In this document: positions 32,200-40,606 of the stretch, in pieces
Position numbering within the stretch: the stretch's first letter is position 1
Layout of the letters: every line of letters begins with the position of its first letter
Assembly: GCA_030651285.1 (NCBI GenBank)
Contig: JAUSCN010000018.1
Span: forward strand, 1 to 61,596
DNA length: 61,596 bases
From: a bacterium
GTDB lineage: Bacteria; Patescibacteriota; Minisyncoccia; Phycocordibacterales; Phycocordibacteraceae
Reading direction: 5' to 3'
Notes under the pieces: generated by a model
What the model saw: the letters and a program-made list of their open reading frames with translations, nothing else
What the model was told of the DNA's origin: nothing
Databases searched by the model: none
Translations under genes and position numbers: made by a program

Positions 32200-34677
32200 C
32201 TATAACGCGACTATCGAAGCAATAGAGTCGCCCTCGTAAAGCTTCATGATGCGCACACCCTGCGTAGCGCGAGAAAGAAGAGAAATTTCAGCGACTGAAG
32301 TACGAATCACCTGCCCCTTCTTCGACACGACGACGAGCTCTTCATCTTCGAGACTATCGCCCGAGACAATCTTCGCACCAATGATCTCGCCAGTCTTCGG
32401 TGTCACCTCTGCGGTCTTAATGCCGGAGCCGCCACGACCCTGCACTTTGTATTCAGAAATCTTCGTGCGCTTGCCGTAGCCCTTGCTCATGACGACGAGG
32501 AGCGATGCGTCTTTCGCGGCAGCTGAGATAACCTCTGCTGACACGACACGATCACCCTTCTTCACACTCATGCCGCGCACGCCCCCTGCCGTGCGACCCA
32601 TCTCGCGCACTTCATCTACGTCGAAACGGATGCTCTGGCCTTTCGCTGTGACTATAGAAACGGTATCTGCGTTGCCAGCGAGCCCTGCAGAAACGAGCGT
32701 ATCGCCCTTCTGCAGATTGATCGCGATGATGCCCGAGCGACGCACGTCAGCAAAACTCTTCGCTGCAACACGCTTCGTGACACCCTCGAGGGTCACGAAC
32801 GCGATAGACGATGCCTCAAGCGCAGCACCCTTCGGCACCGCAAGTACGCTCGTCACTGACTCTTCTCCAGCAAGCGGCAAGAAGTTCATGATGCTCTTAC
32901 CCTTCGTGGCCCGCTTACCCTCCGGAATCTCATACATCTTTATCTGGTATGCCTTGCCGAAGTTCGTGAAGAACAGGAGATCGCTGTGAGCATTCGTCAC
33001 AAGGAAGTGAGTCACGATATCTTCTTCTTTCGTCGCAATATCGACGACACCGACCCCGCCGCGCTTCTGGCGGCGATACTCATTTGGATTCGTACGCTTC
33101 ACATACCCGCCCTCGGTCAAGACGAGCATTGATTCCTCGTCTGGCACGAGATCTTCTACAGAAATATTCTGCACGCCGCCGCGCACGATTCTTGTGCGGC
33201 GATCATCACCATATTTCGCAGCAAGATCCTCGAGCTCCTTCTTGACCACCGCAAGAATCTTCTTCGGTGACGAGAGGATGTCCTTGAGTTTCTTGATCAA
33301 AGCCTGAATCTCAGTGAGTTCATCTTCGATTTTCTTCCGCTCAAGACCTGCAAGCTTCGACAGGCGCATCTCAAGAATAGCCGCAGCCTGAAGCACTGAG
33401 AAGCCGAACTTCTTCTGGAGCGCGGCACTAGCAGTCGGAATGTCTGCTGATTTCTTGATGATGGCAATGACCTCGTCGATATGATCAAGCGCCTTTGAAA
33501 GACCTAGGAGGATGTGCTCGCGAGCTTCTGCCTGACGAAGATCAAATTCCGTGCGACGCTTCACCACTTCCTGGCGATGATCGACGAAATGTCCGAGCAT
33601 TCCCGAGAGAGACAACATTTCTGGAACGCCATCGACGAGCGCGAGCATGTTGTAGTGGAACGTGCTCTCGAGGTCGGTGTGCTTGTAGAGCGCGTTGAGC
33701 ACCGCCTGCGGGTGTGCCGTACCCTTCAGCTCAACCACAACACGAATATCGGAGGTGGATTCGTCACGTAGGTCACGAATACCTTCAAGCTTCTTGTCCT
33801 GTACTAAATCTGCAATGCGGGCGATGAGCTCACTCTTGTTCACGCGATACGGAATTGAGGTGATGATGATGCGCGTGTCTTTCTTCCCATCATCGACAAT
33901 CTCCGCCTCGCCACGCACCACGACCGGACCCTTGCCCGTGCTGTATGCGTGCTTGATGTCTGCATTATTAAAAGCAACGCCGCCGAGAGGGAAGTCTGGA
34001 CCCTTCACGAACTGCAAGAGATCGTCTGTTGTTGCGTCTGGATTATCAATGAGATGTACGGTCGCAGCGACAACTTCGCGGAGATTGTGCGGAGGAATAT
34101 TCGTCGCCATACCGACAGCAATACCAAGCGTTCCGTTCAAGAGCAGATTTGGAAGCGCAGCCGGAAGCACTCTCGGCTCTTCGCGTGTCGCATCGTAGTT
34201 TGGATTCCAACTGATCGTATCCTTTTCTAGATCTGCGAGGAGTGATTCAGAAATACGCGACATCTTCGCTTCGGTGTAACGCATCGCGGCTGGAGAGTCG
34301 CCGTCGATCGAACCGAAGTTACCCTGACCGAGCACGAGCGGATAGCGGTAGGAGAACTCCTGTGCCATCTTCGCCATGGAGTCATACACCGCGACGTCGC
34401 CGTGCGGATGGTACTTACCAAGCACCTCGCCCACCACCGTGGCACTCTTGCGGAACCGTGATCCAGGCACGAGTCCCATATCCTTCATCGCATAAAGGAT
34501 GCGGCGGTGCACGGGCTTAAGACCGTCGCGCACATCTGGAAGTGCGCGCGACGTGATGACCGACATCGCGTAGTCGAGATACGACGTGCGCATCTCGCTG
34601 ACAATCGGCTGATCTATGACGTTTGCAGCGACAGGAGTCACTGCATCATCTTCTTTGTTCTCTTTCCCGCGGGCCAT
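32200..34677 (-). CDS. gyrA: DNA gyrase subunit A
   Basis: GyrA is the breaking-rejoining subunit of gyrase. The 825-aa product has [31 protein letters not shown], shown here in pieces, the catalytic Tyr near residue 134 in [11 protein letters not shown], and a C-terminal beta-pinwheel with six blades. The GyrA box reads QKRGGVG, where the usual last basic residue is Val. In the quinolone region the motif is [12 protein letters not shown]: Val replaces the Ser at E. coli position 83 while the Asp at 87 is kept. A TATTTA -10-like box lies 7 nt upstream. Confidence 0.95.
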   Translation of the reverse strand: MARGKENKEDDAVTPVAANVIDQPIVSEMRTSYLDYAMSVITSRALPDVRDGLKPVHRRILYAMKDMGLVPGSRFRKSATVVGEVLGKYHPHGDVAVYDSMAKMAQEFSYRYPLVLGQGNFGSIDGDSPAAMRYTEAKMSRISESLLADLEKDTISWNPNYDATREEPRVLPAALPNLLLNGTLGIAVGMATNIPPHNLREVVAATVHLIDNPDATTDDLLQFVKGPDFPLGGVAFNNADIKHAYSTGKGPVVVRGEAEIVDDGKKDTRIIITSIPYRVNKSELIARIADLVQDKKLEGIRDLRDESTSDIRVVVELKGTAHPQAVLNALYKHTDLESTFHYNMLALVDGVPEMLSLSGMLGHFVDHRQEVVKRRTEFDLRQAEAREHILLGLSKALDHIDEVIAIIKKSADIPTASAALQKKFGFSVLQAAAILEMRLSKLAGLERKKIEDELTEIQALIKKLKDILSSPKKILAVVKKELEDLAAKYGDDRRTRIVRGGVQNISVEDLVPDEESMLVLTEGGYVKRTNPNEYRRQKRGGVGVVDIATKEEDIVTHFLVTNAHSDLLFFTNFGKAYQIKMYEIPEGKRATKGKSIMNFLPLAGEESVTSVLAVPKGAALEASSIAFVTLEGVTKRVAAKSFADVRRSGIIAINLQKGDTLVSAGLAGNADTVSIVTAKGQSIRFDVDEVREMGRTAGGVRGMSVKKGDRVVSAEVISAAAKDASLLVVMSKGYGKRTKISEYKVQGRGGSGIKTAEVTPKTGEIIGAKIVSGDSLEDEELVVVSKKGQVIRTSVAEISLLSRATQGVRIMKLYEGDSIASIVAL

Positions 34678-34700
34678 GATTAGTTAAATACGGTCGTATC

Positions 34701-35054
34701 CTAGAACGGAATCGTCGTCTGCTCCAGCTGTACTGGTTTCGGCGGAGTCGTGTCGACTACATTAAGACGAGCGGCACCCGACTCGTCCTGCACGGCCGCA
34801 GCAGCGGCCGCAAGGCCACTGGAGTCGTCTGTCTGCGTGTTTGCATACACGCCTTCCGTGCTTTTTGTGGCATCCGCGAACGAGCTGCCTTTAATAGCAA
34901 ATACTCCTGTCTGCGCGGAGTAAGCGAACCATACCAACCCTATGAAAAGAGCGATTCCTGCGGCAGAAGTGAACGCAACCTGCTTGCGGATGTGATGCGG
35001 CTTCCCTTTTATGTTCTCGATATGGCGCTCGACATGGTGAACTATTCTTTTCAT
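34701..35054 (-). CDS. Single-pass membrane protein, unknown function
   Basis: A 117-aa protein that I do not recognise. The His/Lys/Arg-rich cytoplasmic N-terminus (about residues 1-25) is followed by one helix (about 26-47, VAFTSAAGIALFIGLVWFAY) and a Thr/Ala/Ser-rich outer region. The gene lies 4 nt after the MBL-fold gene and 23 nt before gyrA, all on the minus strand. Confidence 0.65.
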   Translation of the reverse strand: MKRIVHHVERHIENIKGKPHHIRKQVAFTSAAGIALFIGLVWFAYSAQTGVFAIKGSSFADATKSTEGVYANTQTDDSSGLAAAAAAVQDESGAARLNVVDTTPPKPVQLEQTTIPF

Positions 35055-35058
35055 ATAG

Positions 35059-35700
35059 TTACGAGGTTACTACTAGTATACTCCCATCGCGCCCCACAAG
35101 ATCCTTTTTCTTCAGAGTAAGCTTATCAACCCTTTCTCCGGCAGTACCTGCTGATTTCAAGAAAGCTTCGAGCGCCTTAGGCTCGCCCATACCGCTCCAG
35201 TGCATCGGAATGATGATCTTCGGCTCAAGCGACACTGCAAGTTTGTGCGCTTCGTCTGGAGTAAGTACGCCATTTCCGCCAACCGGTACGAAAAGCACGT
35301 CGATTTCATCGATACTTTCGCGAGCATCCTTTGAAAGCTCGGTGTCAGCGAGCGCACCAAGATGCACAAGCGTCATGTCTTCGAGGTCGACTGAGTAGAT
35401 CGTATTAAGTGCTTCAGCCTGTCCCTTTGCCAGGCCGTAATTGCTCTTCGAGCTGAATCCCTGAATGACAACCCCCTGTCGCTCGTATTCTCCAGGACCT
35501 GTAATGGCGAAGGGCACTTTATCGCCATAGGCGACTTCGCTCACACCATTCATATCTAGGTGGTTGCGGGAGACGAGTGCGATATCCGAACCGAACCGCG
35601 TCGCAGGAAGGGTTGCACCCTTATTAACTGGGTCAAATACGAGAGTAAGGTCGCCAAACGTCACCTTGAAGCACTGTCCGCCGTGATGCGTGATAACCAT
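35059..35700 (-). CDS. MBL-fold hydrolase-like protein with degenerate metal site
   Basis: This 213-aa protein has the metallo-beta-lactamase fold order seen in UPF0173-type proteins (THHGGQCFKVTFGD, LVFDPVNKG, GEYERQGVVIQG, LVHLGAL, VPVGGNGVLTPDEA, IIIPMHW). The metal-binding HxHxDH block is replaced by VSRNHLDMNG, leaving one His and one Asp, so zinc hydrolase activity is doubtful. The C-terminal His (IPMHW) is kept. The TGCTAAATT extended -10 ends 7 nt before the ATG, divergent from the rpsA promoter. Confidence 0.82.
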   Translation of the reverse strand: MVITHHGGQCFKVTFGDLTLVFDPVNKGATLPATRFGSDIALVSRNHLDMNGVSEVAYGDKVPFAITGPGEYERQGVVIQGFSSKSNYGLAKGQAEALNTIYSVDLEDMTLVHLGALADTELSKDARESIDEIDVLFVPVGGNGVLTPDEAHKLAVSLEPKIIIPMHWSGMGEPKALEAFLKSAGTAGERVDKLTLKKKDLVGRDGSILVVTS

Positions 35701-35707
35701 TACTTAT

Positions 35708-35713
35708 AATTTA
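35708..35713 (-). promoter_or_regulatory. Extended -10 box of the MBL-fold gene (TGCTAAATT)
   Basis: It ends 7 nt before the ATG at 35700 and is back to back with the rpsA -10 box. Confidence 0.4.
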
Positions 35714-35734
35714 GCATTTTTCCGTCCTGCGTGC

Positions 35735-35740
35735 TATAGT
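35735..35740 (+). promoter_or_regulatory. Extended -10 box of rpsA (TGCTATAGT)
   Basis: Unlike most genes here, the start codon is 100 nt away, so an mRNA leader of about 90 nt (35747-35840) is predicted. It contains a hairpin CTCCC(A)GC / GCGGGAG around TGCAAA. Confidence 0.5.
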
Positions 35741-35840
35741 CTGCCTGTTCGTGGGCGTGAGAAGTAGGGCCTGGCTAACCCTCCCAGCTGCAAAGCGGGA
35801 GTACCGGTTTCGAAAATCCGCACCGCTATATACGTACAAT

Positions 35841-36959
35841 ATGTCTGAAGAAAAGAAGGCTGCGACACCCATCGCAACCATCCATCTTGCCGAAGGTCAT
35901 CCAATGACCGATTTAATCGACTCTATCCCGACACCGCCGTCGGCAGGAGATCTCGTCGAAGGCACGATCATCGCGATTAGTCGCGGTCGTGTATACATCG
36001 ACCTTCCTCCGTTTGGTACCGGCCTCATCTACGGCCGTGAGTACTTGAATGCCGCAGACGTTCTCCGAAAGGCAAACCAGGGCGACATCATCAGCGCAAA
36101 GGTCGTCGACGCAGCAGGTCGCGAAGGCTACATCGAACTCTCCCTCAAGGAGGCTCGTCAGGCAGCTATCTGGGGCGAAGCTGAGCAGGCTATCCTCGCT
36201 CAGACGCCGTACTCGATCATCGTCGAGGAGGCAAACAAGGGAGGTCTCATCCTCTCATGGCAGGGCATCTCCGGATTCCTTCCGGCTTCCCAGCTCTCGA
36301 AGGACCACTATCCTCGTGTCCCAGAGGGGGATAAGGAGAAGATCCTCGGTGAGCTCGAGAAACTCGTTGGTCACCCACTCTCAGTGCGCATCATCACGGC
36401 TGACGCTAAGGAAGGTAAGCTTATCTTCTCGGAGCGCACCTCGAATGAGGCTGAGGAGAAGGCATCGCTCATCGACAAATACCAGGTCGGCGACACTGCA
36501 TCTGGCGAAGTGACGGGCGTTGTTGATTTTGGTGTCTTCGTGAAGCTTGAACCAGGACTCGAGGGTCTCGTGCACATCAGCGAGCTCGATTGGGGCCTTG
36601 TAGAAGACCCGCACTCGCTCTTCAACGTCGGCGATCGCGCCACAGTGAAGATCATCGAGATCAAGGATGGCAAAGTATCGCTCTCAATCAAGGCTCTCAA
36701 GGAGAATCCGTGGCACACTGCCGCAGATCGCTACAAGAAGGGCATGGAGGTGCCCGGCGTTGTCATCAAGTACAATAAGCATGGCGCACTTGCATCGATC
36801 GAGGAGGGTGTGGCAGGTCTCGTGCATGTTGGCGAGTTTGCAACTCCTGCAGCTCTTCGCGAAACGCTCGAGCTCGGCAAGACCTACCCGTTCACCATTT
36901 CTCTCTTTGAACCGAAGGATCAGCGCATGACGCTCACATACGCGGGAAAGAAGAAGTAG
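35841..36959 (+). CDS. rpsA: 30S ribosomal protein S1, four-domain form
   Basis: S1 binds mRNA at the 30S platform. The 372-aa protein carries four S1/OB repeats with recognisable signatures: GDLVEGTIIAISRGRVYIDL, GGLILSWQGISGFLPASQL, GEVTGVVDFGVFVKL followed by EGLVHISELDW, and GVVIKYNKHGALASIEEGV followed by AGLVHVGEFA. E. coli S1 has six domains and CPR forms are shorter. The start at 35841 (MSEEKKAATP) is preferred over an in-frame GTG at 35751. A strong terminator follows. The unusually long leader could allow S1 autoregulation; that is inference. Confidence 0.93.
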   Translation: MSEEKKAATPIATIHLAEGHPMTDLIDSIPTPPSAGDLVEGTIIAISRGRVYIDLPPFGTGLIYGREYLNAADVLRKANQGDIISAKVVDAAGREGYIELSLKEARQAAIWGEAEQAILAQTPYSIIVEEANKGGLILSWQGISGFLPASQLSKDHYPRVPEGDKEKILGELEKLVGHPLSVRIITADAKEGKLIFSERTSNEAEEKASLIDKYQVGDTASGEVTGVVDFGVFVKLEPGLEGLVHISELDWGLVEDPHSLFNVGDRATVKIIEIKDGKVSLSIKALKENPWHTAADRYKKGMEVPGVVIKYNKHGALASIEEGVAGLVHVGEFATPAALRETLELGKTYPFTISLFEPKDQRMTLTYAGKKK

Positions 36960-36980
36960 CAATTTTGTTCACACAAAATG

Positions 36981-37016
36981 AAACACAGCCGGCGCCCTTG
37001 GCGCCGGCTGTGTTTC
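36981..37016. terminator. Strong bidirectional terminator
   Basis: A perfect stem of about 16 bp (AAACACAGCCGGCGCC / GGCGCCGGCTGTGTTT, loop CTT) lies between rpsA (+) and the 130-aa gene (-). Confidence 0.85.
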
Positions 37017-37019
37017 AAT

Positions 37020-37412
37020 CTACCCCTTGCTTAACAAAATTAATTCTTTGAGCTTCTCATTCATTCCTTCGCTGATTTGCAGATGCTTGGGGAACACGCT
37101 GTCATTCTCAATATCATCGCTCTGTAACGGCAAGATGAAGACGTTGCCGCTCTCAGGATTTTTCCCGAGCACTACTTTCATTCCTTCATTTTCGAACCTC
37201 TTTACTAACTCATCTATGGGAGTCGCGTAGCCTGGAGATTCTTCTTCATCGGCTTTTATCTTTGCATACGCGTCTGAATCGAGACCCGAGAAATGAAACA
37301 CCTCATGACTTTCGATAATCTCTATGGCCAAAGCGACAATCCATCCTTCTCTCAATTCCTTTTCTATCTTAGTTGTCGGCAACTCATTTTTAATTTTTGG
37401 CCATTCATTCAT
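37020..37412 (-). CDS. Hypothetical cytoplasmic protein
   Basis: This 130-aa acidic protein, from MNEWPKIKNELPTTK to KELILLSKG, is not recognised. It is predicted soluble with alternating helices (IEKELREGWIVALAIEIIES, IDELVKRFENEGMKVVLG) and a Glu/Asp-rich centre. The gene lies between the rpsA terminator and pth on the minus strand, 21 nt after pth, and may be co-transcribed with it. Normal codon use and position support it being real. Confidence 0.6.
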   Translation of the reverse strand: MNEWPKIKNELPTTKIEKELREGWIVALAIEIIESHEVFHFSGLDSDAYAKIKADEEESPGYATPIDELVKRFENEGMKVVLGKNPESGNVFILPLQSDDIENDSVFPKHLQISEGMNEKLKELILLSKG

Positions 37413-37433
37413 AAAAAGCAAAAGGTTTTGAGT

Positions 37434-38030
37434 TTAACGCGTATTCGCAAACATCATTGCTGCTTCGACACCCTCGGTCGCGAACAGATGCACGGCTTCG
37501 ACGACTTTCTTCAAAACCTTCTTCACGACAGCCGCTTCAATCGGTTTCCACTTGCCGATCACGAGCTTGATGACCTTTTCTTCACCTTGAACCTTTTTCG
37601 CCTGATTCTTCTTCCCTACTCCTGAAATACCGATGCGGATGCGTGCAAACTCCTGCGTCTTTATGGCGCGCATGATGCTCTCGACGCCCTTGTGCCCACC
37701 ACTACCACGCCCGAAGACCATTTTTATAGTGCCCAGTGGCAGATCAAGATCATCATGAATTACGAGCAGATTTTTCCCCGCTTTAGGAGTCTTCACGAAC
37801 GCGCTGACTGCCTTTCCTGAGAGATTCATCATCGTTTCAGGCAGGACGAGCATCGCATTTTCACCATCGATCACACCTTTGCTCACGAGTGCGTTCGACG
37901 TCTTATTAAAAACGAACTCATCGAAGCCTTCACTCTTCGCGAGTGCCTCAACCGCATCGCGACCAGCATTGTGCCGCGTCTTTTCATATTCCTTTCCAGG
38001 ATTTCCGAGACCTACTACGACGATTGCCAT
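37434..38030 (-). CDS. pth: Peptidyl-tRNA hydrolase
   Basis: Pth releases peptides from dropped-off peptidyl-tRNAs. The 198-aa protein has GLGNPGKEYEKTRHNAG with Asn10 and the catalytic His20, PETMMNLSG with the substrate Asn, HDDLDLPLG with the catalytic Asp, and GSGGHKGVESI. The length is typical. TACGAT 6 nt before the ATG is the -10 box. It is divergent from lepB. Confidence 0.95.
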   Translation of the reverse strand: MAIVVVGLGNPGKEYEKTRHNAGRDAVEALAKSEGFDEFVFNKTSNALVSKGVIDGENAMLVLPETMMNLSGKAVSAFVKTPKAGKNLLVIHDDLDLPLGTIKMVFGRGSGGHKGVESIMRAIKTQEFARIRIGISGVGKKNQAKKVQGEEKVIKLVIGKWKPIEAAVVKKVLKKVVEAVHLFATEGVEAAMMFANTR

Positions 38031-38036
38031 GCGCGA

Positions 38037-38042
38037 ATCGTA
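38037..38042 (-). promoter_or_regulatory. -10 box of pth (TACGAT)
   Basis: TGATACGAT on the minus strand ends 6 nt before the pth ATG. Confidence 0.45.
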
Positions 38043-38093
38043 TCACAAAAGCAAATTCATGTGAGTACTACTTGCGCATGATCAAAGTGCGCG

Positions 38094-38099
38094 TACAAT
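38094..38099 (+). promoter_or_regulatory. -10 box of lepB (TACAAT)
   Basis: TACAAT ends 6 nt before the ATG at 38106 and overlaps the in-frame GTG at 38100, which argues against that start. Confidence 0.5.
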
Positions 38100-38105
38100 G
38101 TGCGC

Positions 38106-38687
38106 ATGAACGATACCGGAAAGGGTCTTCTGAAGGATCTTTTCTCGCTTGCATTTCTCATCATCGTTGTAGTGATTCCGATTCGCATCTTCATCATGTC
38201 GCCATTCGTCGTTGATGGCGAATCGATGCATCCAACATTCGAAAATCTCGACTATCTCATCGTCAATGAATTCATTTACAACTTCCACACGCCGGAACGT
38301 GGCGACGTGATCGTCTTTCGCTACCCAAAGAACCCGTCCGTCTTCTACATCAAGCGCATCATCGGCCTTCCAAACGAAACTGTCTCTATTAATCACGGCG
38401 TCGTCACCATCGCGACCGCCTCTGGAGAGAAAATCGGCCTCTCTGAACCATACATCGTGAATGAAGACGCGACGTACACGAAAAACATCCAGCTTAAACC
38501 AGGGGAGTTCTTCGTTATGGGAGATAACCGCCCGAACAGTTCTGACTCTCGCGTGTGGGGACCTCTTCCAGAGAAAGACATCATCGGCCGCGCTGACCTG
38601 CGCCTCCTCCCATTCTCAGACAGCGGATTCTACCCAGGCAAAATAATCTACGAAACCTCTACGACAGCAACAACTACAGCGTCATGA
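38106..38687 (+). CDS. lepB: Signal peptidase I
   Basis: LepB cleaves signal peptides of exported proteins at the outer face of the membrane. The 193-aa enzyme has one N-terminal helix (about 14-33), the Ser nucleophile near residue 40 in VVDGESMHPTF, and the catalytic Lys near 83 in FYIKRIIGLPNE. GDNRPNSSDSRVWG is the conserved box D. Its likely substrates include the secreted proteins at 12916, 27840, 29422, 39913, 58461 and 60620. The stop overlaps the HisRS-like gene (ATGA). Confidence 0.95.
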   Translation: MNDTGKGLLKDLFSLAFLIIVVVIPIRIFIMSPFVVDGESMHPTFENLDYLIVNEFIYNFHTPERGDVIVFRYPKNPSVFYIKRIIGLPNETVSINHGVVTIATASGEKIGLSEPYIVNEDATYTKNIQLKPGEFFVMGDNRPNSSDSRVWGPLPEKDIIGRADLRLLPFSDSGFYPGKIIYETSTTATTTAS

Positions 38688-39826
38688 TGCGCGACACCAT
38701 TCCAGCAGACGAGCTTCTGAGCAAAGCACACGCGATTGGTCAGTATTATGGCTTTACGCCACTTTCAACCATCACCGCCATATCACGCGGAGCTGCACGC
38801 AAGGCTGTGGAATATCCCGAATTCCTTTCTCAGCTCGGGAATGATTCAGCTGCTGAGACAGTCTCGAGCTTCTTGAAACAGTTCCAGCGCATCGAACAGA
38901 TTCCAACACTGCGCCAGCCGATGTTTGTATGGCACACCAATATCGCCCCGGGCCGCCCGGCACCGAAGAAAGCGGTCATCCAGCTCCACGCACTTGGCGC
39001 AGATCATGCACTCGCCGATGCTGTCATCATCCGCGCAGTCAACGCCCTCGTGCGCGACCTGTTCCACGAAGAACCTGTCGTCCGCGTAAACTCCATGGGC
39101 GACAAAGAGACACGCGCACGCTACACACGCGAACTTGGCAACTTCTTCAAGAAGCGCGCGAGCACTCTTCCGGAGGAATGCGTAACGTGCGCGAAGCAGG
39201 ACACAATGCTCGCAGCGGAGCTTGCTATAGCACGCGAATGCGCAGAAGACCTGCCTTCACCAACCGAACACCTCTCCGACGCTAGTCGGAAGCGCTTCGA
39301 AGACCTGCTTGAGTACTTGGAAATGACTGAGACGCCGTATGAACTCGCACGCACCCTCATCAGTCGAGGAAATGTCTGGAACGATACTTGTTTCGAAATA
39401 ATGGCCGGTGGCCGGCGGGTCGCATGGGGCTCACACTATGGCGATTTTACTCGTCACTTCTTCCCGACACCTTTCAGTGCGAGTGGCGCGGTAATCCAGA
39501 TAGGAAGCTCGGGTACCGTCGTCAAAAAAGCTCTACCTACGAAGATGCGCTTCTCTTTTGTACACATCGGCGACGAAGCGAAGCGACTTTCGATACGTCT
39601 GGCCGAAGACTTCAGAAAGGCACGCATCTCACTGACCCAGAATATCGGCGTGGAGTCACTGACCGAGCAGCTCTACCTTGCTGAGCGCCGCGAGAGCCCA
39701 TACCTCCTCATCATGGGCCGCAAAGAGGCACTTGAAGGTTCTGCCATCCTGCGCAATCGCCAGACCCAGGAAGAAACCATCGTTCCTCTCGCAGGCATCA
39801 TTGATCATTTAAAGTCGGTGGCGTAA
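38684..39826 (+). CDS. Histidyl-tRNA synthetase-like protein, divergent
   Basis: This 380-aa protein has a class II aminoacyl-tRNA synthetase-like core and a HisRS-type anticodon-binding domain at the C-terminus (YLLIMGRKEALEGSAILRN then TIVPL). RVNSMGDKETRARYTREL matches the HisRS insertion region. The HisRS signature RGLDYYxxTxFE is altered to RGNVWNDTCFE, keeping Arg, Thr, Phe and Glu, and the motif 2 Arg-x-Glu is unclear. It could be the organism's only HisRS or a HisZ-like paralogue. It is translationally coupled to lepB. Its last 28 codons are duplicated 2 kb downstream. Confidence 0.7.
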   Translation: MMRDTIPADELLSKAHAIGQYYGFTPLSTITAISRGAARKAVEYPEFLSQLGNDSAAETVSSFLKQFQRIEQIPTLRQPMFVWHTNIAPGRPAPKKAVIQLHALGADHALADAVIIRAVNALVRDLFHEEPVVRVNSMGDKETRARYTRELGNFFKKRASTLPEECVTCAKQDTMLAAELAIARECAEDLPSPTEHLSDASRKRFEDLLEYLEMTETPYELARTLISRGNVWNDTCFEIMAGGRRVAWGSHYGDFTRHFFPTPFSASGAVIQIGSSGTVVKKALPTKMRFSFVHIGDEAKRLSIRLAEDFRKARISLTQNIGVESLTEQLYLAERRESPYLLIMGRKEALEGSAILRNRQTQEETIVPLAGIIDHLKSVA

Positions 39827-39847
39827 GGACAAGTGGAATGTCAAAGA

Positions 39848-39890
39848 TAAGCCCCCTTGCGCTTTTAAACGCAAGGGGGCTATTTGAAAA
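39848..39890. terminator. Hairpin terminator at the left edge of the 2-kb insert
   Basis: A 12-bp stem, AGCCCCCTTGCG (39850-39861) with CGCAAGGGGGCT (39870-39881), lies between the HisRS-like gene (+) and the M23 peptidase gene (-). A/T runs are modest. Confidence 0.7.
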
Positions 39891-39912
39891 AAGAACTACG
39901 ATGAACCTGTCA

Positions 39913-40578
39913 TCATGGCTGACAGGTGGTCACTGGGTAATGCATGTTGAATCCTGGACGAAGAGGGTCAGCTACCCAGGCCCAATCGTACCAATAGTCC
40001 CACGTCTGCGTGCTTGCCGTACCCCCAAAAGGGTCATAGCTCATACTCGCAGCCTGCAGATCATTAATGCGGAGTTCGAAGTGAAGATGTGCTCCACTGG
40101 AGCTTCCAGAATTACCGGAAACACCAACAGCTTTCCCTCCTGGCCCACTTATGCAAGTTATTGATCCACTGGATACAGATGTCGAACTTAAGTGAGCATA
40201 GATACTTACCATGTTATCCGCGTGCTTTATGGCAACATAATTGCCAAAGGAATACCCACACGGATTGCCAAGGTATCCACCATTTGGAGGACAAGCATTA
40301 TATGTCGAGTACACCGTCCCTCCCGCCGAAGCATATACAGTGGTACCGTAAGGGGCCGCAAAATCAGTTCCACGATGTCCATCGTAATAGAAGGACGAAC
40401 CGGACGAGATAGTGATATTGTCATACCGAATATCAACGCCTGCTGTTGCCGAAGAATCCTTCCAGGCACTGATGTTGTAAGGCACATATGCGAGCGGCAA
40501 TCTATGAAGAGTTGTAGCTTGTGCTGTATCAATGCCGATTAACGCAAAGAGTATTACTGCACATATTACATGCAACAT
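39913..40578 (-). CDS. Secreted M23-family metallopeptidase
   Basis: The 221-aa precursor has a signal peptide (MLHVICAVILFALIGID, cleavage near AQA) and the LytM/M23 zinc fold: HRGTDFAAP supplies His and Asp ligands, GNYVAIKHADNMVSIYAHL is the core strand-loop, and GAHLHFELR supplies the catalytic HxH. Family members cut peptide cross-links in peptidoglycan, commonly of other cells. Four Cys suggest disulfides. A GGAG site precedes the ATG. It is the second gene of the inserted pair, 28 nt after the beta-propeller gene. Confidence 0.9.
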   Translation of the reverse strand: MLHVICAVILFALIGIDTAQATTLHRLPLAYVPYNISAWKDSSATAGVDIRYDNITISSGSSFYYDGHRGTDFAAPYGTTVYASAGGTVYSTYNACPPNGGYLGNPCGYSFGNYVAIKHADNMVSIYAHLSSTSVSSGSITCISGPGGKAVGVSGNSGSSSGAHLHFELRINDLQAASMSYDPFGGTASTQTWDYWYDWAWVADPLRPGFNMHYPVTTCQP

Positions 40579-40606
40579 CTGGTCACTCCTTTTTTAAGCG
40601 TGGATT

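Noticed and set aside
35751-35840. tRNA or N-terminal extension of S1 in the rpsA leader
   Set aside because: It contains a TGCAAA loop and a T-arm-like segment, but no acceptor stem or D-arm can be formed. The extended protein part has no S1 similarity.
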